A stretch of DNA of 64,000 bases from JAKAIY01 sp963809385 (GTDB lineage: Bacteria > Chloroflexota > Ktedonobacteria > Ktedonobacterales > JADMIN01): assembly GCA_963809385.1 (NCBI GenBank), contig CAWEJL010000002.1, positions 558,001 through 622,000 of the forward strand, read 5' to 3'. Positions 30,569 to 38,727 of this stretch are shown here, piece after piece. The position numbers and the translations under genes are program-made. Each line of letters begins with the position of its first letter. Position 1 is the stretch's first letter. The notes below the pieces were generated by a model, which ran no database searches, was not told where the DNA came from, and saw nothing but the letters and a program-made list of their open reading frames with translations.

Positions 30569-31516
30569 GTGGAGAGCGACACGACCGCGAATTCATCCAT
30601 CCCCGCCTACTTCGCCCAATGGGTCACCAACTTCTGGGGCGAGGAGGGCGCGGCGTGGCTGCGCGACCTGCCCGCGCTGCTGGCGGACTGCTGCGTCCGC
30701 TGGAATCTCGCGCTCCTGCCGCCATTTCCTGGCCTCAGCTACAACCACGTCACGCCGGTGACACGCGCGAACGGCTCGCCCGCCGTGCTGAAGACGGGCG
30801 TTCCTCGCGACGAGATCGCCACCGAGATCGCGGCGCTGCGGCGCTGCGACGGCGCGGGGATGGTTCGCCTGCTGGAGGCCGATCCGGCGCGCGGCGTGAT
30901 GCTGCTGGAGCGGGCGCTGCCTGGCGAGCCGCTCGCACGCATTGAGGATGACGACCAGGCGACGGCCATCGCTGCGGACATGATGCGCGCCATCTGGCGG
31001 CCCGTCCCCGACCCCAGCCCGTTCCCGACCGTAGCGGGCTGGCTGCGCGCCTTCGAGCGCGTACGCGCGATGTTCGGCGGCGGCTCAGGTCCGCTGCCCG
31101 AGGCGGCGCTGGCGCGCGCCGAATCGCTGGGCCGCGATCTGCTGGCCTCCGCGCCCGTCCAACCGATGCTGCTGCACGGCGACCTGCACCATGACAACAT
31201 CGTCTCCGCCCAGCGTATGCCCTGGCTGGTGATTGACCCCAAAGGCGTCACCGGCGACCCATGTTTCGAGGTCGGCGCGTTCCTGAGCAATCCGTACGAA
31301 CGTTTCATGGCCTGGGATCCCAGCGAATGGCCCATGCGCATGGCCCGCCGGGTAGATATCCTCACCGAGCGGCTGGGCTTCCCGCGTGAGCGCATCGTCG
31401 CCTGGGGCGTGACGCAGGCCACGCTCTCGGCGGCCTGGGGCGTGGAGGATGGTGAAGATTATGGACGCTGGCCTGACCGCATCGCCCGCGCTGACGCGCT
31501 GGCGGCGCTGCTATGA
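30569..31516 (+). CDS. APH(6)/hydroxyurea-type small-molecule kinase
   Basis: A 315-residue protein of the aminoglycoside/hydroxyurea phosphotransferase group (streptomycin 6-kinase-like). Visible: A-V-L-K as the ATP-binding Lys, catalytic loop L-L-H-G-D-L-H-H-D-N, and metal-binding I-D-P-K-G-V-T-G-D-P. The start is GTG at 30569, one base past the trpA stop, with a G-rich stretch as RBS, so translation is probably coupled to trpA. Resistance cannot be assumed; chromosomal members often phosphorylate unknown metabolites. Confidence 0.82.
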   Translation: MESDTTANSSIPAYFAQWVTNFWGEEGAAWLRDLPALLADCCVRWNLALLPPFPGLSYNHVTPVTRANGSPAVLKTGVPRDEIATEIAALRRCDGAGMVRLLEADPARGVMLLERALPGEPLARIEDDDQATAIAADMMRAIWRPVPDPSPFPTVAGWLRAFERVRAMFGGGSGPLPEAALARAESLGRDLLASAPVQPMLLHGDLHHDNIVSAQRMPWLVIDPKGVTGDPCFEVGAFLSNPYERFMAWDPSEWPMRMARRVDILTERLGFPRERIVAWGVTQATLSAAWGVEDGEDYGRWPDRIARADALAALL

Positions 31517-32394
31517 GCGCGCAAGGAGTCATTGTGCCACCAGATGAAGACAGTCTCGACCCACACGCTATTCTCCAGGCGCTCGGCGTCACGGATGGAG
31601 CCAGCGTCACCCGCGAGCAGGGTGGATCGGACACGGCGATCTGGCGCGTCCAGCGCGCGGATGGCGATTATGCCCTGCGCGTCTTCCGTGAGGGTGAAGA
31701 GGACGCCTGCGAGATCGAGCGGGCCGTGATGCGGGCGGCCAGCGCGGCGGGGCTGCCCGTTCCGGCGGTCCACGCGGCCGGAAGCTGGCGCGGGCGCCCC
31801 GCCTTGCTGCTCACCTGGCTGCCCGGGCTGCCCGTGGGGGAGGAGTTACGGCGGACGCCGTGGCGCGCGTGGGCGCTGGGCGCCTCCTTCGGGCGGGCGC
31901 AGGCGGACATCCACGCCCTCGCCGCGCCCAGCCCACTCGCTGAACACCCCAACGCCTGGATTGACTGGCTCGGCCCCGATCACCCGGCGCTAGCGGAACG
32001 GCTGCGTCAAGGGCGCTATCAGGCCGCGGCGCTGCTACACCTGGACTATCACCTGCTCAATGTCCTGACCGATGGCGCGCAGGTGACGGGCGTGCTCGAC
32101 TGGCGCAACGCCATGGCGGGTGACCCACGCGCCGACGCCGCGCGCACCGTCGCCATCTTGCGGATAGACTACACTGGGCGCCTATCCCTCGCGGAGCGTG
32201 CTGTGCGCTGGCTCCTCGAGCGCGGCTGGCGCGCGGGCTACGAAGAGCGCGCGGGACCGCTCGGCGAGATGCGCCTCTTCTACGCCTGGGCGGGCGCGGT
32301 GATGCTGCGTGACCTGGCATCCAAGCGCAAAGCCGCCGATCTCGCGCGCATCCAGCGCTGGACAGAGAAACAGTGGGCGCGCGCGAGCTGGTGA
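31513..32394 (+). CDS. Second APH-family phosphotransferase
   Basis: A 293-residue kinase-like protein overlapping the previous gene by 4 bases (ATGA). It has Y-A-L-R-V-F-R as the ATP-site strand, catalytic loop L-L-H-L-D-Y-H-L-L-N, with Leu where APH enzymes usually have Gly, and G-V-L-D-W-R as the metal-binding motif. It resembles the choline/homoserine-kinase-like branch of APH proteins. Two kinases of different subfamilies in tandem may act in one pathway; the substrate is unknown. Confidence 0.8.
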   Translation: MSAQGVIVPPDEDSLDPHAILQALGVTDGASVTREQGGSDTAIWRVQRADGDYALRVFREGEEDACEIERAVMRAASAAGLPVPAVHAAGSWRGRPALLLTWLPGLPVGEELRRTPWRAWALGASFGRAQADIHALAAPSPLAEHPNAWIDWLGPDHPALAERLRQGRYQAAALLHLDYHLLNVLTDGAQVTGVLDWRNAMAGDPRADAARTVAILRIDYTGRLSLAERAVRWLLERGWRAGYEERAGPLGEMRLFYAWAGAVMLRDLASKRKAADLARIQRWTEKQWARASW

Positions 32395-32395
32395 C

Positions 32396-33256
32396 ATGAA
32401 ACGGAATACCATGACAAACTGTGACACCTGGCGGCTGTTGCCCTTCTCCGATGCGCCAATGGGGCGGCAACTGGCGCTCAGCGAGGGTATGCTGGCGGCG
32501 CTGGCGGAGACCGGCGTCCCATCGCTTCGTTGGTACATCCCGGCGGAGCGCGCGCTGGTCCTCGGCAACGGCCAGCCGGCGGACGCCTCCGACCGCGCGG
32601 CGCTATCCGCCCAATCCACCGCGCTCTACAAGCGCCCCTCTGGCGGGACGGCGGTGCTGGTGGATGAGACGCTGCTCAGCCTCGATATCGCCCTGCCCCA
32701 CACGCACCCGCTGGCCACCACCGATGTCGTCCGCGCCTACGAATGGGTGGGCGAGCTCTGGGCCGCCGCGCTGCGCCGCCTCGGCGCCACCGACGCCCGC
32801 GCCCTCCCGACACCGGACGTGCGCGCGATTCCCGCGCTGGAGCGCGACGACCCGCTACGGCTGGCCTGCTACGGCACGCTCTCGCCCTGGGAGGTGGTCA
32901 GCGGCGCCGAGCCGCGCAAGCTCGTCGGCCTCTGCCAGGTCCGCCGCCGCCCAGGAACGCTCTACCAGATCGGCGTCTACCTGCGCTTCGATGCCGCCGC
33001 GCTATCCGCGCTGCTCACTCCGCCACCCAGCGGACGCGACACGCTCACCGCCCGCCTGAGCCACGCCGCCATCGGCCTGGACGAGGCCGCCGGGCGGACC
33101 TACACCCCGAAGCGTGTCATCGCCGCCGTCGAGCGCGAGCTTCGCGCCCGCTATCACGCGCGCCTCACGCCCGCCGCCTGGCTCCCCACCGAGCTTGCGA
33201 CGGCGGACAAGCTGGAGGCCGAGCGGTTCCAGCGGGTGGTATACGGCGCCGTCTGA
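32396..33256 (+). CDS. Biotin/lipoate protein ligase family protein (LplA-like)
   Basis: A 286-residue protein with the lipoate-ligase fold: substrate loop R-P-S-G-G-T-A-V, equivalent to R-R-x-S-G-G-G in LplA, and R-K-L-V-G-L-C-Q, where the Lys of K-x-V-G binds the lipoyl-adenylate. It would attach or transfer lipoate or octanoate to lipoyl domains. The E2 subunit encoded 2-3 kb away is an obvious client. ATG 32396 starts 2 bases after the preceding stop; another ATG at 32411 is possible. The C-terminus extends beyond the minimal catalytic domain. Confidence 0.8.
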   Translation: MKRNTMTNCDTWRLLPFSDAPMGRQLALSEGMLAALAETGVPSLRWYIPAERALVLGNGQPADASDRAALSAQSTALYKRPSGGTAVLVDETLLSLDIALPHTHPLATTDVVRAYEWVGELWAAALRRLGATDARALPTPDVRAIPALERDDPLRLACYGTLSPWEVVSGAEPRKLVGLCQVRRRPGTLYQIGVYLRFDAAALSALLTPPPSGRDTLTARLSHAAIGLDEAAGRTYTPKRVIAAVERELRARYHARLTPAAWLPTELATADKLEAERFQRVVYGAV

Positions 33257-34264
33257 TCACCACGCTCTTGGTAGGGCATTGCGGCCCGCGCCGAGCGCCT
33301 CGTTATTGAGGCCAGCGGGCAGCGGCTCCCCATTCAGGCCCGCGATCAGGTTGCGCGCGGCGATCGCGGCCATCTTGCCGCGCGTGACGTGGCTGGCGCT
33401 GGCGATGTGCGGCGTCACGATGCAGTTGGGCAGCGACACCAGCGGGTGATCGGCTGGCAGCGGCTCCGGCTCGGTCACGTCGAGCGCGGCATAGGCGATC
33501 TGGCCGGAGCGCAACGCCTCCACCAGCGCCTCGGTCTCCACCACCGGCCCGCGCGCCGTATTGATCAGCGCGGCGGACGGCTTCATCTGGGCGAAGCGCG
33601 CGCGATTCATCAGGTGGCGCGTCTCCGGGGTGAGTGGCGTATGGAGGCTGACGAAATCCGCCTGGGCGAGCAGCTCGTCGAGCGCCGCGTAGGTAATGCC
33701 CAGCTCGCGCTCCACCTCTTCCTGCCGATGTACGGCGTAGTAGAGCACGCGCATGTCAAAGCCCCTGGCGCGCTTGGCCACCTCCCCGCCGATGCGCCCC
33801 AGCCCGATGAGGCCGAGCGTCGCGTGGTGGATGTCCGCGCCCAGCAGCAGCATCGGCCCCCACGTCCGCCACTGGCCCGCGCGTACATAGTCCGCCCCCT
33901 CGACCACGCGCCGCGCAGCCGCCATGAGCAGAGCGAAGGCGAAGTCCGCGGTCGTCTCGGTGAGCGCGCCGGGGGTATTGCCCACCAGCACGCCGCGCGC
34001 CGTCGCCGCCGGCACGTCAAGGTTATCGAAGCCGACAGCCATGTTGCTCACCACCCGCAGCCTCGGGCAGGCGTCCAGCAGATCGCCGTCGACCGTGTCC
34101 GTCAGCAGGCTCACCAGCCCGTCGCAGTCGCGCGCCTCGCGCAGGATCACCTCGCGCGGTGGCGGCAGCTCCTCCTGCCAGACGGTCACGTCGCAAACGT
34201 CGCGGATGAGGTCCAATCCCTGATCGGGGATGCGCCGGGTGACGTAGACGCGGGGCTTGCTCAT
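33257..34264 (-). CDS. D-2-hydroxyacid dehydrogenase (glyoxylate/hydroxypyruvate reductase-like)
   Basis: A 335-residue NAD(P)H-dependent enzyme. The N-terminus reads K-P-R-V-Y-V-T-R-R-I-P. The Rossmann loop is G-L-I-G-L-G-R-I-G (about 148-156). Catalytic Arg lies in I-N-T-A-R-G-P, followed by a Glu, and His is in T-P-H-I-A-S-A-S. A-V-G-F-D-N-L-D is the substrate loop. It probably reduces glyoxylate or a related 2-keto acid. Start 34264 has AAAGGAG upstream. It converges on the lipoate ligase gene, with stops nearly touching. Confidence 0.92.
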   Translation of the reverse strand: MSKPRVYVTRRIPDQGLDLIRDVCDVTVWQEELPPPREVILREARDCDGLVSLLTDTVDGDLLDACPRLRVVSNMAVGFDNLDVPAATARGVLVGNTPGALTETTADFAFALLMAAARRVVEGADYVRAGQWRTWGPMLLLGADIHHATLGLIGLGRIGGEVAKRARGFDMRVLYYAVHRQEEVERELGITYAALDELLAQADFVSLHTPLTPETRHLMNRARFAQMKPSAALINTARGPVVETEALVEALRSGQIAYAALDVTEPEPLPADHPLVSLPNCIVTPHIASASHVTRGKMAAIAARNLIAGLNGEPLPAGLNNEALGAGRNALPRAW

Positions 34265-34327
34265 GGCGGCTGATGCTCCTTTGCGGCTCCTGTGCGTGCG
34301 CGAGCCGTGCGCGCCCAATCCGAGCCA

Positions 34328-34939
34328 CTACTCCCCCGGCAACTTCACCACCACGCCGAACGCTTTGAGCAGGCCGATCACCTCGGGCAGCGAGAAGCGG
34401 GCCTTCTTGACCTTGTTGCGGGTGGGGTCAATGATGTAGCCGGTGGCGCCGGTGAAGTCCGCCTCGCGCAGATCGGTTTCGAGGAACTTCGCGCCTTCGA
34501 GGTCGCTCTTGACGAATGACGCCCGCTGGAGGGTGGCGCCGGTGAAGTCCACGTCGCGCGCCTCGCACTCGACGAACTGCGCGCCTGACAGGTCGAGCTT
34601 GGTGAAGAATCCATAGCTGAGGACGCAGCGCAGAAAGCTCATGCTGGTCGTCAGCGCGGTCAGCGACGACGCCTCGCCCCAGTCCACGCCAATCAGCTTG
34701 CAATCAGTGAATTGCGCGCTGTTGAAGCGCGACGAGGGAACCTTGAGCAGGCTCAAGTCGCAGGCCTCGAAAACGCAGTTGACGAAGGCGCAGGCGTGGA
34801 AGGTGGACGACGGAAAGCGGCAGCGGCGGAAGTGGCAGTCCTCGAACTCGATGCCGTCGAAGACCGCCTCCTCCACTTCGAGGTCCGCGAAGGTCTCGCC
34901 GAGATAGGCGTCGCGCGCGAACAGCGCCTCATCCGTCAT
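34328..34939 (-). CDS. Pentapeptide-repeat protein
   Basis: A 203-residue protein made largely of A(D/N)LXX-type five-residue repeats (F-E-D-C-H-F-R-R-C-R-F, L-S-G-A-Q-F-V-E-C, L-E-G-A-K-F-L-E-T-D-L-R-E-A-D-F). These form a right-handed quadrilateral beta helix. Repeats span about residues 18-170. A degenerate middle part may bulge out and a short globular tail ends in V-V-K-L-P-G-E. Some members mimic DNA and protect gyrase, but nothing here proves that. Start at 34939, after AGGCGG. Confidence 0.88.
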   Translation of the reverse strand: MTDEALFARDAYLGETFADLEVEEAVFDGIEFEDCHFRRCRFPSSTFHACAFVNCVFEACDLSLLKVPSSRFNSAQFTDCKLIGVDWGEASSLTALTTSMSFLRCVLSYGFFTKLDLSGAQFVECEARDVDFTGATLQRASFVKSDLEGAKFLETDLREADFTGATGYIIDPTRNKVKKARFSLPEVIGLLKAFGVVVKLPGE

Positions 34940-34981
34940 ATCGGGCCGCCTCGCTTCTCCCTCGTCTTCCCGCCAGGCTCT

Positions 34982-35069
34982 CGGCCATTGAAAGGCCGGA
35001 GCACGGAAACGAAGGCCTAAAGGCCGGGGCATTTATGCCCTATCGCCCGTGCGCCGGCCCTTCAGGGCC
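34982..35069 (-). repeat. Multi-hairpin intergenic element (second copy type)
   Basis: Cluster of palindromes: CGGCC/GGCCG (34982-34998); an outer stem GCACGG (35001-35006) with CCGTGC (35047-35052) enclosing GGCC/GGCC (35014-35025) and GGGCAT/ATGCCC (35027-35040); then GGCCC/GGGCC (35056-35069). It occupies the gap between the E2 gene and the pentapeptide gene. Possible terminator array or REP-like element. Confidence 0.6.
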
Positions 35070-35101
35070 GCGTCCGCTGTCGCGTCCGCGCGCTGGCTAT
35101 G

Positions 35102-36415
35102 TTATGGTTGCCCGCTACCTCGCAAGCCTCTCATAGCCCTCCCGAGCCTCCAGCCCTGCCCCTCCGGCGCTTCCAGCTGGGCGATCAGCGCGCCCATGTA
35201 CTGGGCCGCCGTCGCGCCATCCACCACGCGGTGGTCGCAGGAGATCGAGATCCACGCGCCGGGGCGGACTTCCAGCCGCGAGCCGTCCACCACGGTCGGG
35301 CGCGGCTTGATGGCGCCGAAGCCGACCACGCAGACCTCCGGCGCGTTGATGATCGGCGCGCCGGTCTCCACCGGCCCCATCGCGCCGACGTTGGTGATGG
35401 TGATCGTGCCGCCGGTCATGTCCGCCGGAGAGAGCTTGCCGTCGCGCGCCAGCGGCGCCAGCCGGTCGCACTCCGCCGCAATCAGCGGTCAAGCGCGAGC
35501 GTATCGGCGAAGTGGATCACCGGCACGACCAGCCCGCGCTGGGGTGTCGGTCGCGATGCCGACACTGATGCGCTTCTTGATGACGATCGCCGAGTTCTCC
35601 TCGTCCCAGCGCGAGTTCATGATCGGGAACTGGCGCGTGGCTTGAACACGGCCAGGACGAAGAACGGCAGAAAGGTCAGCCGCAGCCCGGCGTAGTGCGG
35701 GATCGGCCTTCAGCCGCTCGCGCAGGGCGATCAGGTTGGTGGCGTCGAAGAGGCCGTACTCGGTGAAGTGCGGAATCGTCGTCGCCGAGCGCACCATCTT
35801 GGCGGCGATGGCCTTGCGCAGCCCCACCGTGCTGATGCGCTCCTCGTCCTGACTGTCCACCAGAGGTCGGCAGGCGCCGCTGGCTGGAGCGGCTGGGCGC
35901 CGCGGCGTCCAGGTCCTCCACGCGGATGCGAGCCGCCGGGGCCAGTCCCGACGATGGCCGCCAGGTTGATGCCGCGCTCCGCCGCCATCTTGCGCACCAG
36001 CGGGCTGGCCTTCACCTCTTCCTCCGCCACGGGCGCAGCCGCCACCGGAGCCGGCGCGGGCGCGGGCGGCTCGAGCGACGGAGCCACCGCCGCGCCGCCG
36101 CCGGGTGAACGCCTGCGCGGGAGCGTGCGCGCCATAGCCGACCAGCACTGGCCCCTCGCCATCCTCCGCGCCCGCCGCGGCCTCCTCTGCGATGGTGATC
36201 AGCGGCGCGCCCACCAGGACGGTGTCGCCGGGCTTGGCGTGCAGCGATTGCACGGTTCCCGCCCAGGGCGAGGGAATCTCGACCAGCGCCTTGGCCGTCT
36301 CGACCTCGCAGAGATGCTGGTTCAGCGCGACGCGGTCGCCCACCGCGACGAGCCAGCGCGTGACCTGCGCCTCCTCCAGGCCTTCGCCCAGGTCCGGCAA
36401 CATGAACTGTCCCAT
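35102..36415 (-). CDS. Dihydrolipoamide acyltransferase (E2) of a 2-oxoacid dehydrogenase complex (several frame breaks)
   Basis: Domains in order: lipoyl domain (residues 1-75) with lipoyl Lys42 in E-T-A-K-A; an Ala/Pro-rich linker; peripheral-subunit-binding domain (S-P-L-V-R-K-M-A-A-E-R-G-I-N-L, 35.95-36.05 kb); catalytic domain with R-K-A-I-A-A-K-M, I-P-H-F-T-E and, near the end, active-site D-H-R-V-V-D-G. These pieces fall in three frames whose order along the gene matches successive single-base insertions, about six in all. Each piece is well conserved. It would transfer the acyl group from E1 to CoA. It follows E1beta after 6 bases. No E3 is in the window. Confidence 0.85.
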
Positions 36416-36421
36416 GTCGGC

Positions 36422-37408
36422 TTAATACTCCCGTATGCGGTCAACGGCTTCGAGGATGCGGTCCACATCCGGCAGGAAGAGCTTTTCGTGACGCGAGGGC
36501 GGATAGGGCGTCGTCGGCGCGCCTACCCGCTCGATCGGCGCGACCAGCGTATCGAACAGGTCGTGCGTCAGCCGCGCGGCAATCTCGGCGCCCAGGCCCA
36601 TGAAGACCGGCGCCTCATGGGCGATGACCGCGCGCTTCGTCTTGCGCACCGACGCGCTGAGCGTGTCGAAGTCTATGGGCGAGAGGCTGCGCAGGTCCAC
36701 AACCTCTAGCGAGACGCCCTCGCCAGCCGCCGTCTCCGCCGCCGCCAGCGCCACCGCGACCGTCGGGCCGTAGGCGATGATTGTCGCGTCAGTCCCAACG
36801 CGGGCGACGCGCGCCTTGTCCAGCGGCTGAGACGTCAGGGGGAACTCCAGGTCCGCCTTCATCCAGTAGCGCGCCTTCGGCTCCAGGAAGATCACCGGGT
36901 CGGGGTCAGCGATGGCCGCGCGCAGCAGCGCATAGGCGTCAGCGGGATTCGACGGCGTGACCACCTTCAGCCCGGCGGTGTGGACGTAGTACGTCTCCGG
37001 GCTTTCGGAGTGCTGCTCGATCGCGCCGATATTGCCGCCGTACGGGATGCGGATCACCAGTGACATCGGGCAGGCCCCGCTGGTGCGCGTGTGATACTTG
37101 GCGATGTTGCTCGTCACCTGCTGGAAGGAGGGGTACGAGAAGGCGTCGAACTGCATCTCGGCCACCGGATGGAAGCCCTTGACCGCCAGCCCCAGCGCCA
37201 GCCCGGCGATGGTCGCCTCGGCCAGCGGCGTGTTGAACACCCGCGCCTGGCCGAACTCCTCGCGCAGGGCGTCCGTCACACGGAAGACGCCGCCCAGCTT
37301 GCCGACATCCTCGCCGAAGACCAGCGCGCGCGGGTCGTCACGCAGCGTATCGCGCAGGGCCAGGTTGAGCGCCTTGCCCATCGTCACCGTCATTGTCGCG
37401 GTGGTCAT
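36422..37408 (-). CDS. 2-oxoacid dehydrogenase E1 component, beta subunit
   Basis: A 328-residue E1beta, pairing with E1alpha to decarboxylate branched-chain 2-oxoacids or pyruvate with thiamine diphosphate. The visible thiamine-site and dimer motifs are V-F-G-E-D-V-G, N-T-P-L-A-E-A-T-I-A-G, R-I-P-Y-G-G-N-I-G, E-x-H-S-E-S-P-E and L-R-S-L-S-P-I-D. The R-x-P-Y-G-G and E-Q-H-S motifs fit the branched-chain type. ATG at 37408 overlaps the E1alpha stop (ATGA). Confidence 0.93.
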   Translation of the reverse strand: MTTATMTVTMGKALNLALRDTLRDDPRALVFGEDVGKLGGVFRVTDALREEFGQARVFNTPLAEATIAGLALGLAVKGFHPVAEMQFDAFSYPSFQQVTSNIAKYHTRTSGACPMSLVIRIPYGGNIGAIEQHSESPETYYVHTAGLKVVTPSNPADAYALLRAAIADPDPVIFLEPKARYWMKADLEFPLTSQPLDKARVARVGTDATIIAYGPTVAVALAAAETAAGEGVSLEVVDLRSLSPIDFDTLSASVRKTKRAVIAHEAPVFMGLGAEIAARLTHDLFDTLVAPIERVGAPTTPYPPSRHEKLFLPDVDRILEAVDRIREY

Positions 37409-38526
37409 CAGCGGCCCTCCGTTCCCGCGTCTGGCGCTAGCTCGGCGATGAAGGCGTCGCGCTCGCGCAGCAGCGACTGCGGCGGGTTGGCGAACACCAG
37501 ATCGAACACCGCGCCGGGGTGGTCCGGCGTCGCGGCCACCAGCGTCTGGCGCATGGCGCTGGCGCGCTCCTCCGCCTCCGTCTCGCACGCGCGCCCGAAG
37601 TCATCTCCCCAGGCGCCGCGCGCCCGCAGCCGCTCGGCGGCCCGCGCGATGGGGTCGCGCTTGCGCCATTCCGCTGTCTCCTCCTCCGTACGGTAGCGCG
37701 TCGGATCATCGGACGTGGTGTGCGGGCCGATGCGATAGGACAGCGCCTCGATCAGGTACGGCCCGTGTCCGGCGCGGGCATAGTCGCTGGCCATCTTCAC
37801 CGCCGCGTAGACCGTCAACGCGTCCGAACCATCCACCCGCACGCCGGGCATGCCATAGCCCGCCGCGCGGTCTACGATGCGCCCGGCCACCTGCTCACTC
37901 ATCGGCACCGAGATGGCCCACTGATTGTTCTGGCAAAGGAAGACGACGGGCGCCTGGAAGACCCCAGCGAAGTTCATCGCCTCGTGCCAGTCGCCAGTGG
38001 AGGTCGCGCCCTCGCCGAAGCAGGTCAGCGTCGCGGTATCCTCGCCGTCCAGCTTGCATCCCAGCGCGTAGCCGACGGCGTGCGGTATCTGTGTGCCGAC
38101 GGGAATCACGAACGGCCCGAAGCGGTACTCGTTGGGGTTCCACGCGCCGTGGCGCAGCCCGCGAAAGATGGTCAGCACGGCGCCGGGGTCAATCCCGCGC
38201 ACGGCGGCCATCGCGAAGTCGCGGTAGTAGGGAAAAATCCAGTCGGTATCGCGCATCGCCAGCGCGCCACCCACCTGCGCCGCCTCATGTCCCTGGATTG
38301 GCCCCCACAACCCAAGCTCGCCCTGCCGCTGGAGGTTCAGCCCCTCCTGGTCGAGCCGCCGCGCGATCACCATCCAGCGGTAGAGCGCCCGCAGCGTGTC
38401 GTCGCTGACCGCCGCGAGCCGCTCGCCCTCCTCGGTCAGCGTGCCCTCCACCGTCAGCAGGCCCGCGATGGGATTGTCTATCGCGCCGGGGCCTGCCGCC
38501 TGCTGGGTCGAAGTCGCCTTCGCCAT
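37408..38526 (-). CDS. 2-oxoacid dehydrogenase E1 component, alpha subunit
   Basis: A 372-residue E1alpha. The TPP motif G-E-G-A-x-x-x-G-D-x-H-E-A-M-N-F-A ends with C-Q-N-N-Q-W-A-I-S. The phosphorylation-loop region has R-I-G-P-H-T-T-S-D-D. G-Q-E-G-like Q-G-H-E-A-A-Q-V-G opens the core. An Ala/Thr-rich tail of ~40 residues precedes it. Best fit is branched-chain 2-oxoacid or acetoin/pyruvate dehydrogenase of the bacterial PdhA type; the substrate is not settled. Start 38526 follows GAAGG. First gene of the E1alpha-E1beta-E2 operon. Confidence 0.92.
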   Translation of the reverse strand: MAKATSTQQAAGPGAIDNPIAGLLTVEGTLTEEGERLAAVSDDTLRALYRWMVIARRLDQEGLNLQRQGELGLWGPIQGHEAAQVGGALAMRDTDWIFPYYRDFAMAAVRGIDPGAVLTIFRGLRHGAWNPNEYRFGPFVIPVGTQIPHAVGYALGCKLDGEDTATLTCFGEGATSTGDWHEAMNFAGVFQAPVVFLCQNNQWAISVPMSEQVAGRIVDRAAGYGMPGVRVDGSDALTVYAAVKMASDYARAGHGPYLIEALSYRIGPHTTSDDPTRYRTEEETAEWRKRDPIARAAERLRARGAWGDDFGRACETEAEERASAMRQTLVAATPDHPGAVFDLVFANPPQSLLRERDAFIAELAPDAGTEGR

Positions 38527-38569
38527 GTTCCGTTCGCCTTCTTCAATATGAACCAAGCCTGGCGAATGA

Positions 38570-38684
38570 ATTCGCGCCTGAAGGGCCTCGCGGCCCACAA
38601 CGTCCGCCTTCGCGGACGCTCGCCCTACGAGATTGGACCCGCTCAGGCGGGTCTCGTGGCGGCTTGCCGCCTTGAGGCGCGAAT
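38570..38684 (-). repeat. Cloverleaf-like multi-hairpin element between leuA-like gene and E1alpha
   Basis: An outer 10-bp stem (38570-38579 with 38675-38684) encloses four consecutive hairpins: GGGCC/GGCCC (38583-38596), CGTCCGC/GCGGACG (38601-38618), GACCCGC/GCGGGTC (38636-38653) and GGCGG/CCGCC (38658-38671), all with 4-base loops. It fills nearly the whole gap between the two genes. Candidate structured RNA or REP-like element. Confidence 0.72.
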
Positions 38685-38727
38685 GATTGCGCCCGCTTGC
38701 AACGCGCCGGATGAGGTCGGGCTCCCT

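Noticed and set aside
30569..32394. Antibiotic-resistance island
   Set aside because: The two APH-like genes are embedded in a biosynthetic gene run with similar base composition and no transposase, integron or flanking repeats. A metabolic kinase role is as likely.
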